From the NCBI GenBank assembly GCA_027579435.1, contig JANBPK010000941.1, positions 1 to 64,000 on the forward strand: a DNA stretch of 64,000 nt, read 5' to 3'. Numbering within the stretch: position 1 is the stretch's first letter; the number at the start of each line of letters is the position of its first letter. Source of the DNA: Candolleomyces eurysporus (Eukaryota > Basidiomycota > Agaricomycetes > Agaricales > Psathyrellaceae). The position numbers were made by a program, and so were the translations under genes. Positions 46,163 through 59,182 of this stretch are shown in pieces. Under the pieces are notes generated by a model, which searched no databases, had not been told where the DNA came from, and saw nothing but the letters and a program-made list of their open reading frames with translations.

Positions 46163-48911
46163 TTAAATGGCAAATGGTTGAGTATCGGGCTGTACGCAAA
46201 CTTTTACACTCTCCGGAGTCCTAGTGATATGAAGGCCGAGAATACAGACAACACCTGAGCCTGCAGGATCGGTTCCGGCCTCCGCATGGGCAGCTATCCA
46301 TTTAAATAACTGATAGACTCTTTAAGCTTACCAAAATGTTATTATAACCGAACTTAAACTTACCTGATACGCATCCATGACTGTCCAATTGCCAGTCGAC
46401 TATGGGGGTAGGGTTGAAAGGGTCACACAACGATCCAATCCAAGGACGCAGTAGCACATACCCGATTCATCCAGATTGCATCGACATTTGGATTATACGA
46501 ATCCTCCGAGCGATGGGTGAGACCCTGCATTGTATCGATGGCTCTGAGTGAGATATGGTGTGCAAGGGAGTGGGAATGCAAAAGTACGGTTACCTTCGTT
46601 CTTGCTGCCTCTACGCGCTGCACATTGCGTTGCAAGGCCATAACGTGCTCTCGGTGTATCTCTAGTGGGCCCAAAAAANCTGGTCCTCACTGAACCGAAA
46701 ATCATATCCTCATAAAATGGATACAACAGCAATATGTCTCGTGCATGATCACATTCCAAGGCCAGGGCCAAAGATTCAATGCATTTGATGAGGGCGAGCA
46801 AAGTCTGCTGGGGTTCGTGACCGGAATCTTGGAATATCCAGAGGAAAAGTCGAATAAATGAGGAGAGGTGTTGATATGGCGAGGTCCAGCACGGGAGGTG
46901 GCTGATCTGGTCAAGCCCAACACCAATACTTGGCTCTGAGGTTGTTTCCAGACCTTTCGTCCAGTGCCACTCGGATCGAGAGCGCCACAGGGCGACACCT
47001 GTGGGTGGCAGTCGCGGGGTATCGCTGAACACTGCCTCAAGATCGAGGCTGTAGAAGGCGTTGGATAATTTGAGGTGATACGAAGGTGGTACGAAGAAAC
47101 GCCCTGATCGACTTTCGGTCGTAAGGAATTGGTGAACAGATGGATGACACATGGTTATGGTTAAGTTGCTGTCCTCTGGGATAATGATAATTGGTTGCAG
47201 ATTGACGAGGACCCGAACGACTTCGAAAGTTTCAATGCCAAGCAGTTCGCTGGTCTCAGCAACTGAAAGCGAGTCAGTGAGTAGTGCGATGGTCGAAATA
47301 ATGTCAGGGAAATGAAAGTCATTCTCTGATTTTGCGAGAATGTGAGCATAAAACGCATCGAGTGTTTGAGGAAAACGGGGGGATGGTCCTTGTGCAGTTG
47401 TCGGTAGGCGGGTTAACTGCTCAATATGCTCTGCAAAGTAGTTGACGGCATACAAGGCAGCAACGGTATCAGGTGGCCACCTATAGACGGTAAAACAGCG
47501 ATACAACAAGTAAAGATGATAGGAAGGAGGGGCAAAGAAACGTCCAGAACGACTTTCCGTCGTGAGGAAGTCGCGGAGGGATGTGTGGCACAGTGTAATA
47601 GGGAGGTCATCGGTGCCCGGAATATGGATGATTGCCTGTAAATTGACTAGGACCCGAACGACTTCAAAAGACTTGATCCCAAGAAGTTCTGCGATTCCGA
47701 CGATTGGAAGTGGTTCGAAGAGTAATGCAAGAGTTGATATAACATCGAAAAAATAGGGGAGGTGCTGGGAACGAGAGAGCGTTTTGGCATAGAGGGTATC
47801 GAGGCCTGGGTTCATGTTGAGGGTGTGGGGGAGACGGTCCATCGGTGTTGATTGATCGTCGGTGGGTTCCATGATATACTTGAAGAGCGCAGACGCGAAG
47901 ATGAACGAGCCGCCAATGTGGTCGACCAGCTGAGCCTTGTCCTTCTGCGTTGGCCAATCTCCGTGATCGCGAATGTAGGCTTTGACAACGTAATTTCGTT
48001 GTTTTTCGGCTTCAAAGCAAGTACGCATAAATGTGTCGATGTCGTCGCGTGAACAATGGTTGACGAGGTTCTCGAGACGGACCTGATCTTTCTCTAGACG
48101 ACCTTGAATGTGTTGCTCGACTCGACTGGTGATGAAGAATCGGAGCGGGACGAGAGGGTTCTTCTTGAAGAAGTCAAGCATGTCGTCAATAAAGGTTTCC
48201 ACATCTTTCCGGTCCTCGCATTCGTCGAGCCCGTCGATAATAATAAGGAAAGGTCCTTTGAGAAGGGACGTCTTGAGGAGCCGGACCCGCTTGGCGGCGG
48301 CTTTGAATGGCTCGTACACCAACCGACGAAGCTGGGCTACCAAGCTTGATCCTAGGAGACCCCCCTCCATGACCGCCTTCTTGATGAATGGCGCCGCTTC
48401 AGGAATCGCAGTCGCCAGTTGGAAAGCCAAAGTTGTTGCGAACCTCCTCATTCTGCTTCTATCACCGGTGTTTTGAAAGAAGAAAAAANCTCCCCACCAA
48501 TCGGTTTCTCCGTTCAAATTTGAGTGCAATTGCCAGAGCGATAGCCGATTTCCCACATCCCACATAGCCGTGGAGCCAGAGGACGTGGGGGTTCCGCCGC
48601 AGTGAGCTATCTGCCCAGGCCACGATCGTGCGTATCACATCTATTCGTGTACCGGGAAAGCATGCTGAGTTTGGCGGAGATTTCTCTCGATCTCGAGTGT
48701 GAGATGCATCGAGAATCGGCTGGAGGAGCTGAATGAGGGCTGCAAGGCAACCCATGAGCTAAAGGAGCACAGCCATGGCCCACAGAATCCACATACTTGC
48801 TTGGTCGTTGGAGATGTAGTTTCCGTTGACGAAGGTGCTCCTCAGCTCGCCAATCAGAATATTGTGAGCATTTGGGAGGATTTCAACATGTTCAAGAGGG
48901 CTCTTAGCCAT
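46163..48911 (-). CDS. NACHT-domain STAND protein A
   Basis: Exon 1 is 48911-48797; the 57-base intron ends at 48740. It has the same architecture as gene B: short N-terminal motif exon, NACHT with Walker A GYVGCGKSAIA and Walker B LIIIDGLDECED, and two copies of a repeat ending FLTTESRSGRFF. In the N-terminal motif the core has drifted (NAHNILIGELRS). Two n characters (48489, 46679), each after six A, shift the frame; without them the protein is continuous. The last exons (stop at 46163) are inferred from conservation with B and C. Likely intact apart from homopolymer errors. Proteins of this type act as NLR-like innate immunity or incompatibility receptors in fungi. Confidence 0.8.
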
Positions 48912-51900
48912 CTGAGAAGTTATGAGGGGGCGTGGACGGCTATTTACGAGGACGAGGGAAGAAAAGGGGCGAAAGGAGGCAGTGTGAACCCCGCGTAGTC
49001 AATACGAAGGTGTCACTAAAAAGGAAGCAACACGCCTGACAGAGAAGCGCCTGTGACCTCTGGCCCATCTGTCGCACGTTCTCTATCCCACGATCGCCAA
49101 CTCCAGCGAGATAAGGAATGCGACAAATATGAGTCCCGAGGTTTTGGTAGTTCTCAAATAAGTACGCTGTGCCTGCCAATTCTGCATGAGATATAAAGTG
49201 ACCATCGTTAAAGAACCGAGAGACGTCCGACGGGACTGGAGAGCTTCTGTTCAAAAGAATATCCGTACAAGTACTCGTTGACGGAAAGCCCGAACGTTAT
49301 CTTGCACAACGCAATGCCATACGTTTTCGTTTTTCGACACATACCAGAAGCAAGTTGAAGCTACCGACGAGGAGCAGAGACTAGCAAGAACCGGAAGAGG
49401 CGGCGAAACAGACAGCACTGTCATCGGTAAGAGCAGTCATCGCTAAAGGGAAACAATTGCGAGCAAGGCAGAGAATAACCAAATTCGCGGGACAATGATA
49501 GGTGATGGGCGATTTCGAGCCGGCCTTAAGACCAAACGTGGAGGTGATTCTTCCTTCAACCATAGACGACGAACCCTTTTGTTAAAATAACGTTTCAGAG
49601 CGGGACGATGAGCATAGGCAATACATTTTTATTTTTGGGTTCCACTTCCCGTTTCACGTTGATTTAGCCAGCCCTGAAGAGAGTTCTATGAAGCCGCTGC
49701 CACCCGCAATACCAAAAGCTAAAACCATTGTTGAACATCCGTCCCCGCAGCCATATCCTCGAGCCATATCCTCGAACCAACATCTCAAATCAGTTGCGGA
49801 GTCAGCGGCCGAGGAACACCGTAAGGAATCGCTGCAGCGCAACACACCAAGCTGGAACAATGGAATTTTTGCACAGTCCATAGAGACACCACGAACGGAG
49901 GCCATCGTCGATTCAATGGTGCAACGATCCAACACTTCGCTTGGGTGGACGAGTCTGAAACAGCGACGCAGCGATGGCTTGAAGTAGAGAAACAGAGGGC
50001 GGGAAGCAAACGGATCCGAGGGGCGTCTGAAGATCGAGACGGAAGGATTCAGGAGGCAGTCACTCCCAATACTGTTTTAGACCAATTGGAAACCTGACGG
50101 AGTGACTTGGGGCATGGATAGAAAGGACTGAAAAGCAATTTTGGGCGGAATAAGTCATCCAGGCTCATGAGTGAATCAGTGCCGCAACTTCCATTGCAAG
50201 TGCGAGTGGGCTATGCATGGGTGTCAGGGTAAACCAATCGAACCTCGACGACTGGGAGTGCGCTTTGTGAACGGAATGTTGGGGAAGGACAAGCAGCATC
50301 AGAGAGTCACAAAAAGAGGGGTCCGAAGCCAGACGACTCAGGAAGGAATTCAAAAATCATTTGACATTTTTCGATGTGCTTTGTTTGTTGGTCCAATCAT
50401 TTGCTTCTGTTTGAACCCGTAGCCGACATCCTCCGCCATTGAAATCCTTGACGGTGACCAGGCTTCGTACTCTCCCGGATGACCATTCTGTTTCTAGAAT
50501 CTCAGCACCACAAAGTTCGAACGCTCGTATATCATAAATGGCGCACGGAATGTACGTCTACCAAGCGTCCCTCTGCAGACAGATCTAAAATCTAACATGC
50601 CAATGCTCTTGGTTTTTGTTGTAGTTCGCCTACCCATTCATCCTAGAACCCTACGTATCAACAATCCTCCCCGCGGTCCGCAATCGCAGCGCACACTGCC
50701 AAACGCGAAGACTATCGCTAGTAACCCGCGCAAGAGAAGGAATGTCGAAAGAGAGAAGCTGACGCCCGGATCTCACCCGGGTTTGAACCTCAAGCCGTGT
50801 TGGTTCCTTCGCCCAAGTACTTGGAAAGCGTGGATAGCGGGCTAAGCCCCACAGGAGGGGCGGGAGGAAGTAGTGGAGGAGCAAGAGGGCATCAGGATCT
50901 CGTTCGGTGGTGGACGGTGTAATAGAGGGCCTAGCTGCTTTGGACGCTACGAAATCTCCGCCCTCACAAGCCTTTTCGCCGTTTACTTCTGTCGCCTGTG
51001 AACCAGAGGCTTGAAAATTTCTCGTGACAAAGTCAAGTTTTTGCTCTGGTTTCCTCTATCAAGCATTTTCGCCATCACCCGTCGAGTCGGCGAATACGAT
51101 TCCATGAAGCTGAGCTCGTCGACCACAACTTGGCATGACGGCACGACAGGAGACATGCACACGTCCAGAAAGTTGCAATAGGCCATCCCGATAGCACGGA
51201 CCTAGCAGCCTGTCCAGAGATATTCAAAACCATCGCTTTCAAGCACCATCAAGCATAGGAGGAGATCGCCGTTCGGGGGTTTGGTTCCAACCCGAGAAGC
51301 TACCACGACCCATAGGATCCATGGTCATGACTCGCCAAGGACATCTTACCGTTCCTTCGAACTCGGCCACGTAAGCCTACAACTCTGGTTTAACAACGGG
51401 GAGCATGAGATCGATATCGAGTGCGGCTGTTACGTTCAGGAATTCATTTTACTCACGCGCCTGCTGACTATACACTGTTGCATTGGTGGGATGGGCCCTA
51501 TGGCGTACTCTGGATTTCTTTGTCACTGAAGGTCCCCGTCCAGCATCATTACCGAAAACTCCAGCCCCGGTCAATGCTGTTCCCAACATCGACTGCGTCA
51601 CTCCGGACACGTACATTGAATCATACTCATCATAAGCACACTCCATCGTCGTCTGCACACATTACCACTCAGCGCGAGTACGGTGAACTCTTTCTGGCGA
51701 TAGCTTCATCTCTTCTGGAGTCCTCTGCTACCCTCACGCCGCTGCCAAGCCACCACCGACATCACTGTTGATGTCTGCCCTCTCTACACCACTTGTTCCC
51801 ACCTGACCGACCGACATCTCCGTAGATTGGCGTCGCCCCCGTCGTCGATTCAGGGAACAGGGGGGAGGTTGATGATCCCCGAAGCAAATCCTGTCCGAAA

Positions 51901-52706
51901 GGCCGTTGCAGTAAAGCTTGGGCAACCGGCATGCGAAGGGCGCAGTGCGTTGTGCCGGCGGGGGGGAGGATCCTGGTCGGGGTTGATGACGATGAAGTCG
52001 ACGGCAACCCCCTCAGCCTTTTCATCTGAGCGGCAGGGGCAATGAGTGTATGTTTCTGATTGGTTGATTCCACAACCGTCTACGCTCAACCGTCTTTCTC
52101 ACTCAGGATATCCGTCAGCTTCGAATTCAGGCTCTGCTACTGATCTGACGTTAACGACAACGACTGCGACTGCGAGTTCAGGAAAGCCACGAGCGGGCGT
52201 ATCCCGCCTTTTGATCAAACGACCGCAGCGGGGTCTGGTGTGTGGAGAGAGACTTCGTTTCTGCCTGGAAGTTTGGGCGGTGTTCTGTTCCGATCCAGGA
52301 GCTCGCGGATTCAAGGAAGGTTATATACATCCGGTTTCTGTCGTTGCTGTTGCGCACTCCGATTCGTCTGCTGAGACGACCCTTATTTTTATTTCTGGAG
52401 TATCACAGTCATCGTGTTTAGAAGGTATTTCGTTGTACACTACTGTTCTCTACCATCTGTTATTGACACCAATTCTTTGTCCATCGTTTTCGTCGACGTG
52501 TTGTCGTCCCTTATCTCGAAGCGAGACACAGTGGTCCAGGTCAAATCGTCGACCGGATGGATATCGTTGATTTTACCAAAATTGAGCTGGTCGGAAGGGA
52601 CTTCAACACTTGCTGGGTCTATCAGCTCAGCACTCTGGCTTGGTCATGGGGCAAGATTTAGTATATATAACGGCTCAGAATATACTTCTACAGGGGGGTG
52701 ACCGAG
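48912..52706. other. Spacer between NACHT genes A and B
   Basis: Contains blocks paralogous to the next spacer: 49,260-49,400 with 56,600-56,720; 50,480-50,980 with 57,700-58,200; 51,830-52,430 with 58,260-58,900. Open frames inside (for example 49688-49987 and 52089-51850) are not conserved as proteins and are not called. Confidence 0.5.
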
Positions 52707-55486
52707 TCAAGTGGTCGATGGTTGAGTGTGGGTTTGGATGTCGATTACGCTTTCGCCATACTCATCATTAGTGATATTGAGGCTAAGAATACAGGTGCTA
52801 CCTGGTCCTGCAGAATTTATTGCGGCCTGTGCATGGGCAGCTATCTGTTTTGACACCTGGTAGCCCCAAAATGACAATAGGAGAGAGGAATTAAAACTTA
52901 CCAGATATACCTCGATAGCTGTCACATTGCCAAGCCTCTATGGAAACAGGGTTAAAGGGGCCACTCAACAATTCCGTCGAAGAACGCAGTGACACATACC
53001 GAATTAAAAGGGATGCAGGTTCCATCAACACACTCCAGCTCCCGTAACCTCTCCCGAATTCTGAAGGAACACTGCATTGTATGAATGACTCTGAGTGAGA
53101 TAGAACGTATAAGAGGGAAAGCACATAACTACCTTTGCTCCAATTGCCGCTTTTACCCCCTGCACATGGTGTTGCAAGGTCATTGCTTGTTCTTGGTGTA
53201 TCTCTAGAGAGCCCATCCAGCCGGTAAAATGTGTGTCGCTAACATCTGTAAGCTCGTAGAAGAAAAACCCCGGCCAGTTTCTTGGTAAGTGATCACAAAG
53301 TTCCAATGACAAAGCCAATGATTCGATAGATCTTGTCAGGGTGAGCAAAATCTGCGGGGGCTTAGGTTCAAGATCTCGGAAAGCCCAGACAAAAAGTTGA
53401 ATGCATGAGAGGATGTGCCAATATGGCAAGTTTTGGGAGGGTAGGCGAGCAGTGAGCTGATCAAGTTCATTGAAGATAGTTGGAAGTTCCGGGATTGCTT
53501 TCAGGAAGGCCTCCCAGTGGAACTGGGAACCAACGTTACACTCGTATGGTGAAATGATTGGTGGTGGGTCACCAATGATTGATGGAGGGCCGAATACGAA
53601 CTCAAGACGGAGTTTGAAGTAGTTGCAGGACAACCTGAGGTGATGTGAAGGCGATACAAAGAACCGCCCAGATCGACTTTCGGTCGTAAGGAATTGGTGG
53701 ACAGATGTATGACACACAGTTACAGCGTCACCACCCTCCGGGAGATTGATGACTGGTCGCAGATTGACGAGGACCTCAACGACTTTGCAAGTTTCGATGC
53801 CAAGAATCATGCTGATCTGAGCGACTGAGGCCAGTTCAGGACATCGTGCGATGGTCGAAATAATGTCAGAGAAATAGGGGTGATTCTCTGATTTTGCGAG
53901 AATGTGAGCGTAGAAAGCGTCAAGTGTCTCAGGAAACCGGGGGAATGGTCCTTGTGCAGTTGGTGGTAGGGAGGTGAAACGTGCAAGATGCCATTCTGCA
54001 TTGCGGCCGATGTTATATGAAGCAGCAGGAGTATCAGGGTCCTGGTCAACATGGAATGTGGAGCAGCGATACGATAGATGAAGATGATAAGAAGGAGGGG
54101 TGAAGAAGCATCCGGAACGACTTTCGGTCGTGAGGAAGTCACGGAGGGATGTGTGGCACATTGTAACAGGTAGTTCGTCAGTGCCCGGAACATGGATGAT
54201 CGCTTGCAAATTGACCAGGACCCGAATAACTTCGAACGGCTCGATGCCAAGAAGCTCTGCCATCCCGATAATTGGAAGTGGTTCAAAGGCTAATGCGAGA
54301 GTCGATATGACATCGGAGAAATGAGGAAGATGTTGGGATCGGGAGAGCGTTTTGGCATAGAGGGTATCAAGACCTGGATTCATGTCGAGGGTGTGGGGGA
54401 GACGGTCCATCGGTGTTGATTGGTCGTTGGTGGGGTCCACGATATACTTGAAGAGAGCGGATGCAAAAATGAACGAACCCCCAATGTGGTTCACCAGCTT
54501 GTCCCTATCCGTCTTTGCTGGCCGATCCCCGTGAGTACGAATATAAGCTTTGATGACGGGATTTCGTTGTTGCTTGGCCTCAAAGCAAGCGCGCATAAAT
54601 CTGTCAATGTCGTCGCGCGAACAATGATTGACGAGGCTCTCAAGACGGACTTGATATCTATCTAGGTGACCTCGAATGTGTTGCTCGACTCGGCTGGTGA
54701 TGAGGAATCGGAGCGGGACAAAAGGGTTCTTCCCGAAGAAGTCGAGCATGTCGTCAATGAAGGCTCCCACATCTTGTCGGTCCTCGCACTCGTCGAGTCC
54801 ATCAATAACAATGAGGAAGGGGCCCTTGAGAAGGGTTGTCCAGAGAAGCCGGCCACTCCAGGCAGCCGCCTTGAAGGGTTCATACACCAAGTGACGAAGC
54901 TGGGCTGCTAAATTCGATTGTAAGAGGCCTGGCTTCGTGTGGAGTGCCTTCTCAATGAATGGCGCCGCCTCAGGGATCGCAGCGGCTAGCTGGCAGGCTA
55001 AAGTCGTCGCGAACCTGACCATTCTGCTTCTATCGCCGGTGTTCCGAAAGAAGAAAAAGCTCCCCACCAAGCGTTTTCTCTCTTCGAATATGAGCGCAAT
55101 TTCTAGGGCGATAGCTGACTTTCCGCATCCTACGTAGCCGTGAAGCCAGAGGACATGCGTATTCCACAGCAGCGTGCTGTCGGCCCAGGCGACTATCATG
55201 TCGATGATATCTATTCGTGTACCGGGAAGGCATGCTGAGTTTGGCGGAGATGTCTCTCGGTCTCGAGTGTGGGATGCATCGAGAATAGGCTTGAGGAGCT
55301 GAATGAGGGCTGCAAGGCAAGTCATGAGCCAAGAGAAAGCGGCCATGGCCCACAGAATCACGTACTCGCTTGGTCGTTCGAGGAAATGTACTGGTTTCCG
55401 TGGATGACGTAGTTTTTTTGCTCGCCAATTTGAAAATCGTGAGCATTTGAAAAGATTTCAATGTGTGCAAGAGGGCTCTCGGCCAT
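52707..55486 (-). CDS. NACHT-domain STAND protein B, intact
   Basis: Exon 1 (55486-55366, 40 codons) carries the motif NAHDFQIGEQKNYVIHGN. A 56-base intron ends at 55310 and exon 2 runs without a break to about 53,130. The NACHT domain has Walker A GYVGCGKS (about residues 98-105) and Walker B LIVIDGLDECED (about 205-216). Then come two copies of a roughly 100-residue unit (about 354-453 and 503-602), each with LLGIE or ILGIE, VLVNL and FLTTESRSG. Three small 3' exons are inferred from conservation, the last ending QPSTT at 52707. No WD40, ankyrin or TPR repeats are seen. NACHT ATPases oligomerise on ligand binding; a self/non-self role is inference. Confidence 0.85.
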
Positions 55487-56879
55487 CTGAGATGTCAAGA
55501 GGTGTGGTATGGATGGTTGATGACGAGGACGGGGAAGAAAGGGGACAAGAGGAAGCAATGTGAACACAGCACAATCAACACGAGTCTAACATAAGGAAAG
55601 TATAGTCGTTTGCATAATAATCGGCAATCGCTGTCAAGTTGTTTTTGCGTGCCGGCAGAAAGTGCGCCACCCACCTTGTATTGTCACGGTTGCCTTGTTG
55701 GACTTTATAGACCGGTTGACAAGCGTTCAACCAGGCATTCAAACTTAGCGGGATCACCGTTGCCGACAGCTGTCATAACCTTACTTGCAAAACAAAAACG
55801 ACTACAAGCTGCTATGCCGACCACCGTAATGACAGTCTCCACACAAGGGCGTTCCTGAAAACGGTGCAGGTAAGTAAGATCTCGTAGATTCTGCTGTGTC
55901 ATACTCTCTCCCGTCCCAAATCGCCAATTTTAGCGAGATAACAAAGTTCGAGGTATGGCAAGCATGAACTCGGAAGTTATTAGTGGGGAAAATGTCAAAG
56001 AAACAGAGGCAATTGCGAGTATTAAGGCACAGAATACCGGGTTCAGGTGACAATGACCTCGTTCCAAAGTTCCGTCAAAGCCCTTTCAACTTGTGTTAGT
56101 TTTGGAGTTCAAGGTTTACCTATATTGAAGGCTTTTGACCCCTGCCATTAGTCATTTCAGAACTGAAGAATGAGCACAGACGATAGGTGCCCACCGCCCG
56201 TTTAACAGACCAGTAGTGAGGTTAGTAGCTAAAGAACATTGCACTGGCACCGTACAGGCCGTCCCGCTATGGATTGTCTACTCTCCATCCAGTGTCATTC
56301 GGAGCATTCTCGTCTAACGTGCCGCTAGCACTCACACTATCAATGGAGGACATGACCATAGAACGGGGCAAGTAACCCCGAAGAGTACTAGGAGCAGGCT
56401 CAAAAGAATTAGCGGGGGAACCTGCTGAAAGGTTCGGAGAGGGAGTGGGTTCGACGGCGACGATGCCGCTTCCGCCAACAAAAAAANGCGAAAGCCGTTA
56501 TCGTATACCCCCAGCGTGGCCATATCCTCACGCCAGCCACTCAGACCGGTTGTGGAGTGAGCGGCTCAGGGACGCCGTCGAGACTGAAGAGCTTTTCTTC
56601 AAAGCAATACTCGCACAAGTAATCGTTGACATAAAGCTCAAAAGTTACCTTCCTTGCATAAGCAATGCCATCGGTTTTCGTTTTTCAACTCATACCTGAA
56701 GAGCTTGGAATGCTCTATTCTCGGCTTTCAGCGAGTTCATCGTTCAAGAAGGCCTGGCTCGTAGAAGCATCGTCGATGGTTGCTCATAGAACAAAGGAAG
56801 GAGCACGAACATTAGATTATGATACAGAGGATAAACACAATTGTCATCCCCCTTCTGCAAACCCTGATCAAAGTACCAC

Positions 56880-57590
56880 AACTGGAATCAAAGCGTTGGT
56901 CTCTTCTTGAGGCTTTGACGGTTTCTGATGCTTGAACAGTTTTTGAAGATCGATCCACTCGCGTTGAGCTCCTGTCAAAAACACGGAGCCTGTCTTCGAA
57001 CTGAAGTTCCCAATGATGGTACTGAACAAGACACGAGTACGTGCCGGCCAACCTCAATGAGAATATTCAAACGAGAACGTGGCATACCTAATGTGAAGAG
57101 TGTCAAGATGGCGACACCGCCAAGGTTATACCTGAGGGAAAAGATCACATTCAGCTGCGACGCATTTGTCTGCGGCTGCATTGTTCGTTCCTCCCAGTAA
57201 CACTTGTCTCCACATTCATCGCATCAATCCACCTTTCCAACGACAAAATCTCAACTTGGAAGAGCAGGGACGACCTAAAAGTATCGAAATCAAACGATGT
57301 CGATGGTGACCTTGGCACAGGAAACGCGAACGAATCTCTGACCACGGTGTTCGCGTACTCGTTGACACAATTCACTGGCTCATCGACACTCCCTTTTTTG
57401 CATGGGTTCATTTGTCCAACAAAAATATTGGGTCCCCAAACGGCGCGGGGAATCATGTGAGGATTTCCAAGATAGCCGCGTCCGTTACACGAATCACGCC
57501 AGAAATTATGAGGTTCTGGAAGGTATTTCGTATCATGTAGATGAGGGTGATGAGCCTCCTAGCGTCTTGTATAGTACTGCAAAAAAACAG
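56880..57590 (-). pseudogene. CCH1: Relic of a CCH1-type voltage-gated calcium channel gene
   Basis: Minus-strand segments match the channel's third-domain pore region and linker in order: LITLIYMIRNTFQNLIISG, NCVNEYANTVVRDSFAFPVP, FDFDTFRSSLLFQVEILSLE, then after an intron-like gap [30 protein letters not shown] and [17 protein letters not shown] frame change near 57,450 and a stop after this block, with no other channel exons nearby, show a fragment. The usual LEGW pore sequence reads LERW here. The intact gene is expected elsewhere in the genome. Confidence 0.75.
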
Positions 57591-57699
57591 AGATGGCGGA
57601 CAATCACAAGTTCATCTTCCAAATCGTTTAACTTGACGAACCTGGTGGGATCAGCCTGTTCATGCTTTGTTAAACCAAAGCTGATTCCCTCCGCTTAGG

Positions 57700-59182
57700 T
57701 TCTCGGTTCCGTTCTATTTCTAGGATTTTCAGTACCACAAAGTTCGAACACTCATATAGGATAATTGGTGGACGAAATACACGCGTACCAAGCGCCCCAC
57801 TCTACGTACATTCCCTTTCATCTGCGGAGAGGTCTATCTAACATGCCAATGCTCTCGCACCCAGTTTTGAGGTGTTGATACTCGAATTCTCCCGGCGTTC
57901 CACAATCCCGGCGCACACTGCCAAACGTAAATACTAGCTTTAGCAACGCGAGCGGGAGAAGTAACGTCGAAATAGAGAATTTTTACACCCAATCGCGCCT
58001 GGTTTCAAACCTGAAGCCGTGTTGGTCCCTCACCAGTACTCGAAGAACGTCGATAGCAGGCTGAGCCTCACGCGAGGGTCGGGGTGAAGCGGTTGAGGAG
58101 CCAGAGGGCATCAGGATCCCGTTTGATAGTGGACGTTGTTGTGGAGAGCCTAGTTACTTTGGACGCTACAAAATCTCCGCCTTTGCAAGCTTCTTTGCCG
58201 TTTGCCTCCGCCGCCCGTCAATCAAACTCCCACTAGAACACCTCCGCAGATGAACGTCGTCGTCGTCGACTCAAGGAACAAGAGGGGTTGATTTTCCCTG
58301 AAGGGCTCGCTGCCAATCCTGTCCGAGAGACCGCTTCAGTGAAGCTTGGTCAAGCAGGAGGCGGAGAGCGCAGTGCGTTGTGCCGGAGAGGAGGATTTAT
58401 GTCAGGATCGATGTCAATGAAGTCGAAGCCATGATCTAAGATGTCGACAACGACCCCTCAGCCTTCTCATCTAGAGCCCCAGTGGTAATCGGCGTGTGTG
58501 CTTGTTGGTCAAATTCACAAATGCCTACACTCAACCATCCTTCCCATTTGAGAGAGCCGTTAGGTTCGACCTCGGGCTCCTCAACCTCACCGTCGTAGCC
58601 TTGCCACCGCTCAGAAGCCCGATCTGACGACAACGATAACAGCTGCGATTGCGACTGTGAGTTCACGTATGCCACGAGTGAGCATATCCTCCCTTTTGAT
58701 CAAACAACCACAGCAGGGTCTGGTGAGCGGAGAGATACTACGCTCCTGCCTGGTAGTTTGTGCGGTACTTCGTTTCTATCCAGGAGCTCGTGGATTCGAG
58801 GAAGGTCAAATATCTGGTATGCTGTTATTGCCGTTGCGCATCATCTGCTTGTATGAGCCCTATTCTTATTCCTGAAGTATCACCACGGTCATCGTGTAAG
58901 TACGGATCTCGCTGTATAGTATCAATTTCTACCTCTCTGAGATTGACCCAAATTTTTGGTCCACTGCTTTGTCGACATGGTGTCGTCCCTTGCCCGACTT
59001 CGAAAACCAGGTCTGATTTGGATCGTCAACCATATGAATAACCTTCATTTGACCAAAGTTTAACCGCTCAAAAGGTAGTTCAATAATCACTGCGTCTATC
59101 GCCTCAGCATCTGGTCCGGTCAAAGGGCAAGATTTGGTCAATATCATTGCGCAGAATTTACTCTAACAGGAGGATGACAGTG
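57700..59182. repeat. Spacer paralogous to the A-B spacer
   Basis: Aligns block by block with 50,480-52,700 (see that entry), including the segment after TGCGATTGCGACTG at 58,645. It carries no conserved reading frame. Confidence 0.6.

Noticed and set aside
48104..48476. Plus-strand frames opposite the NACHT Walker B region (also 54,666 and 61,137)
   Set aside because: They recur only because the sense strand is conserved; no start context or domain.
49688..49987. 99-codon frame in the A-B spacer as a gene
   Set aside because: The paralogous parts of the other spacers do not keep the frame.
51850..52089. Minus-strand frame in the spacer, shared in part at 58.3-58.4 kb, as a conserved protein
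   Set aside because: The DNA is paralogous, but the frame is broken by a stop and length changes in the second copy, so it is spacer duplication rather than coding conservation.
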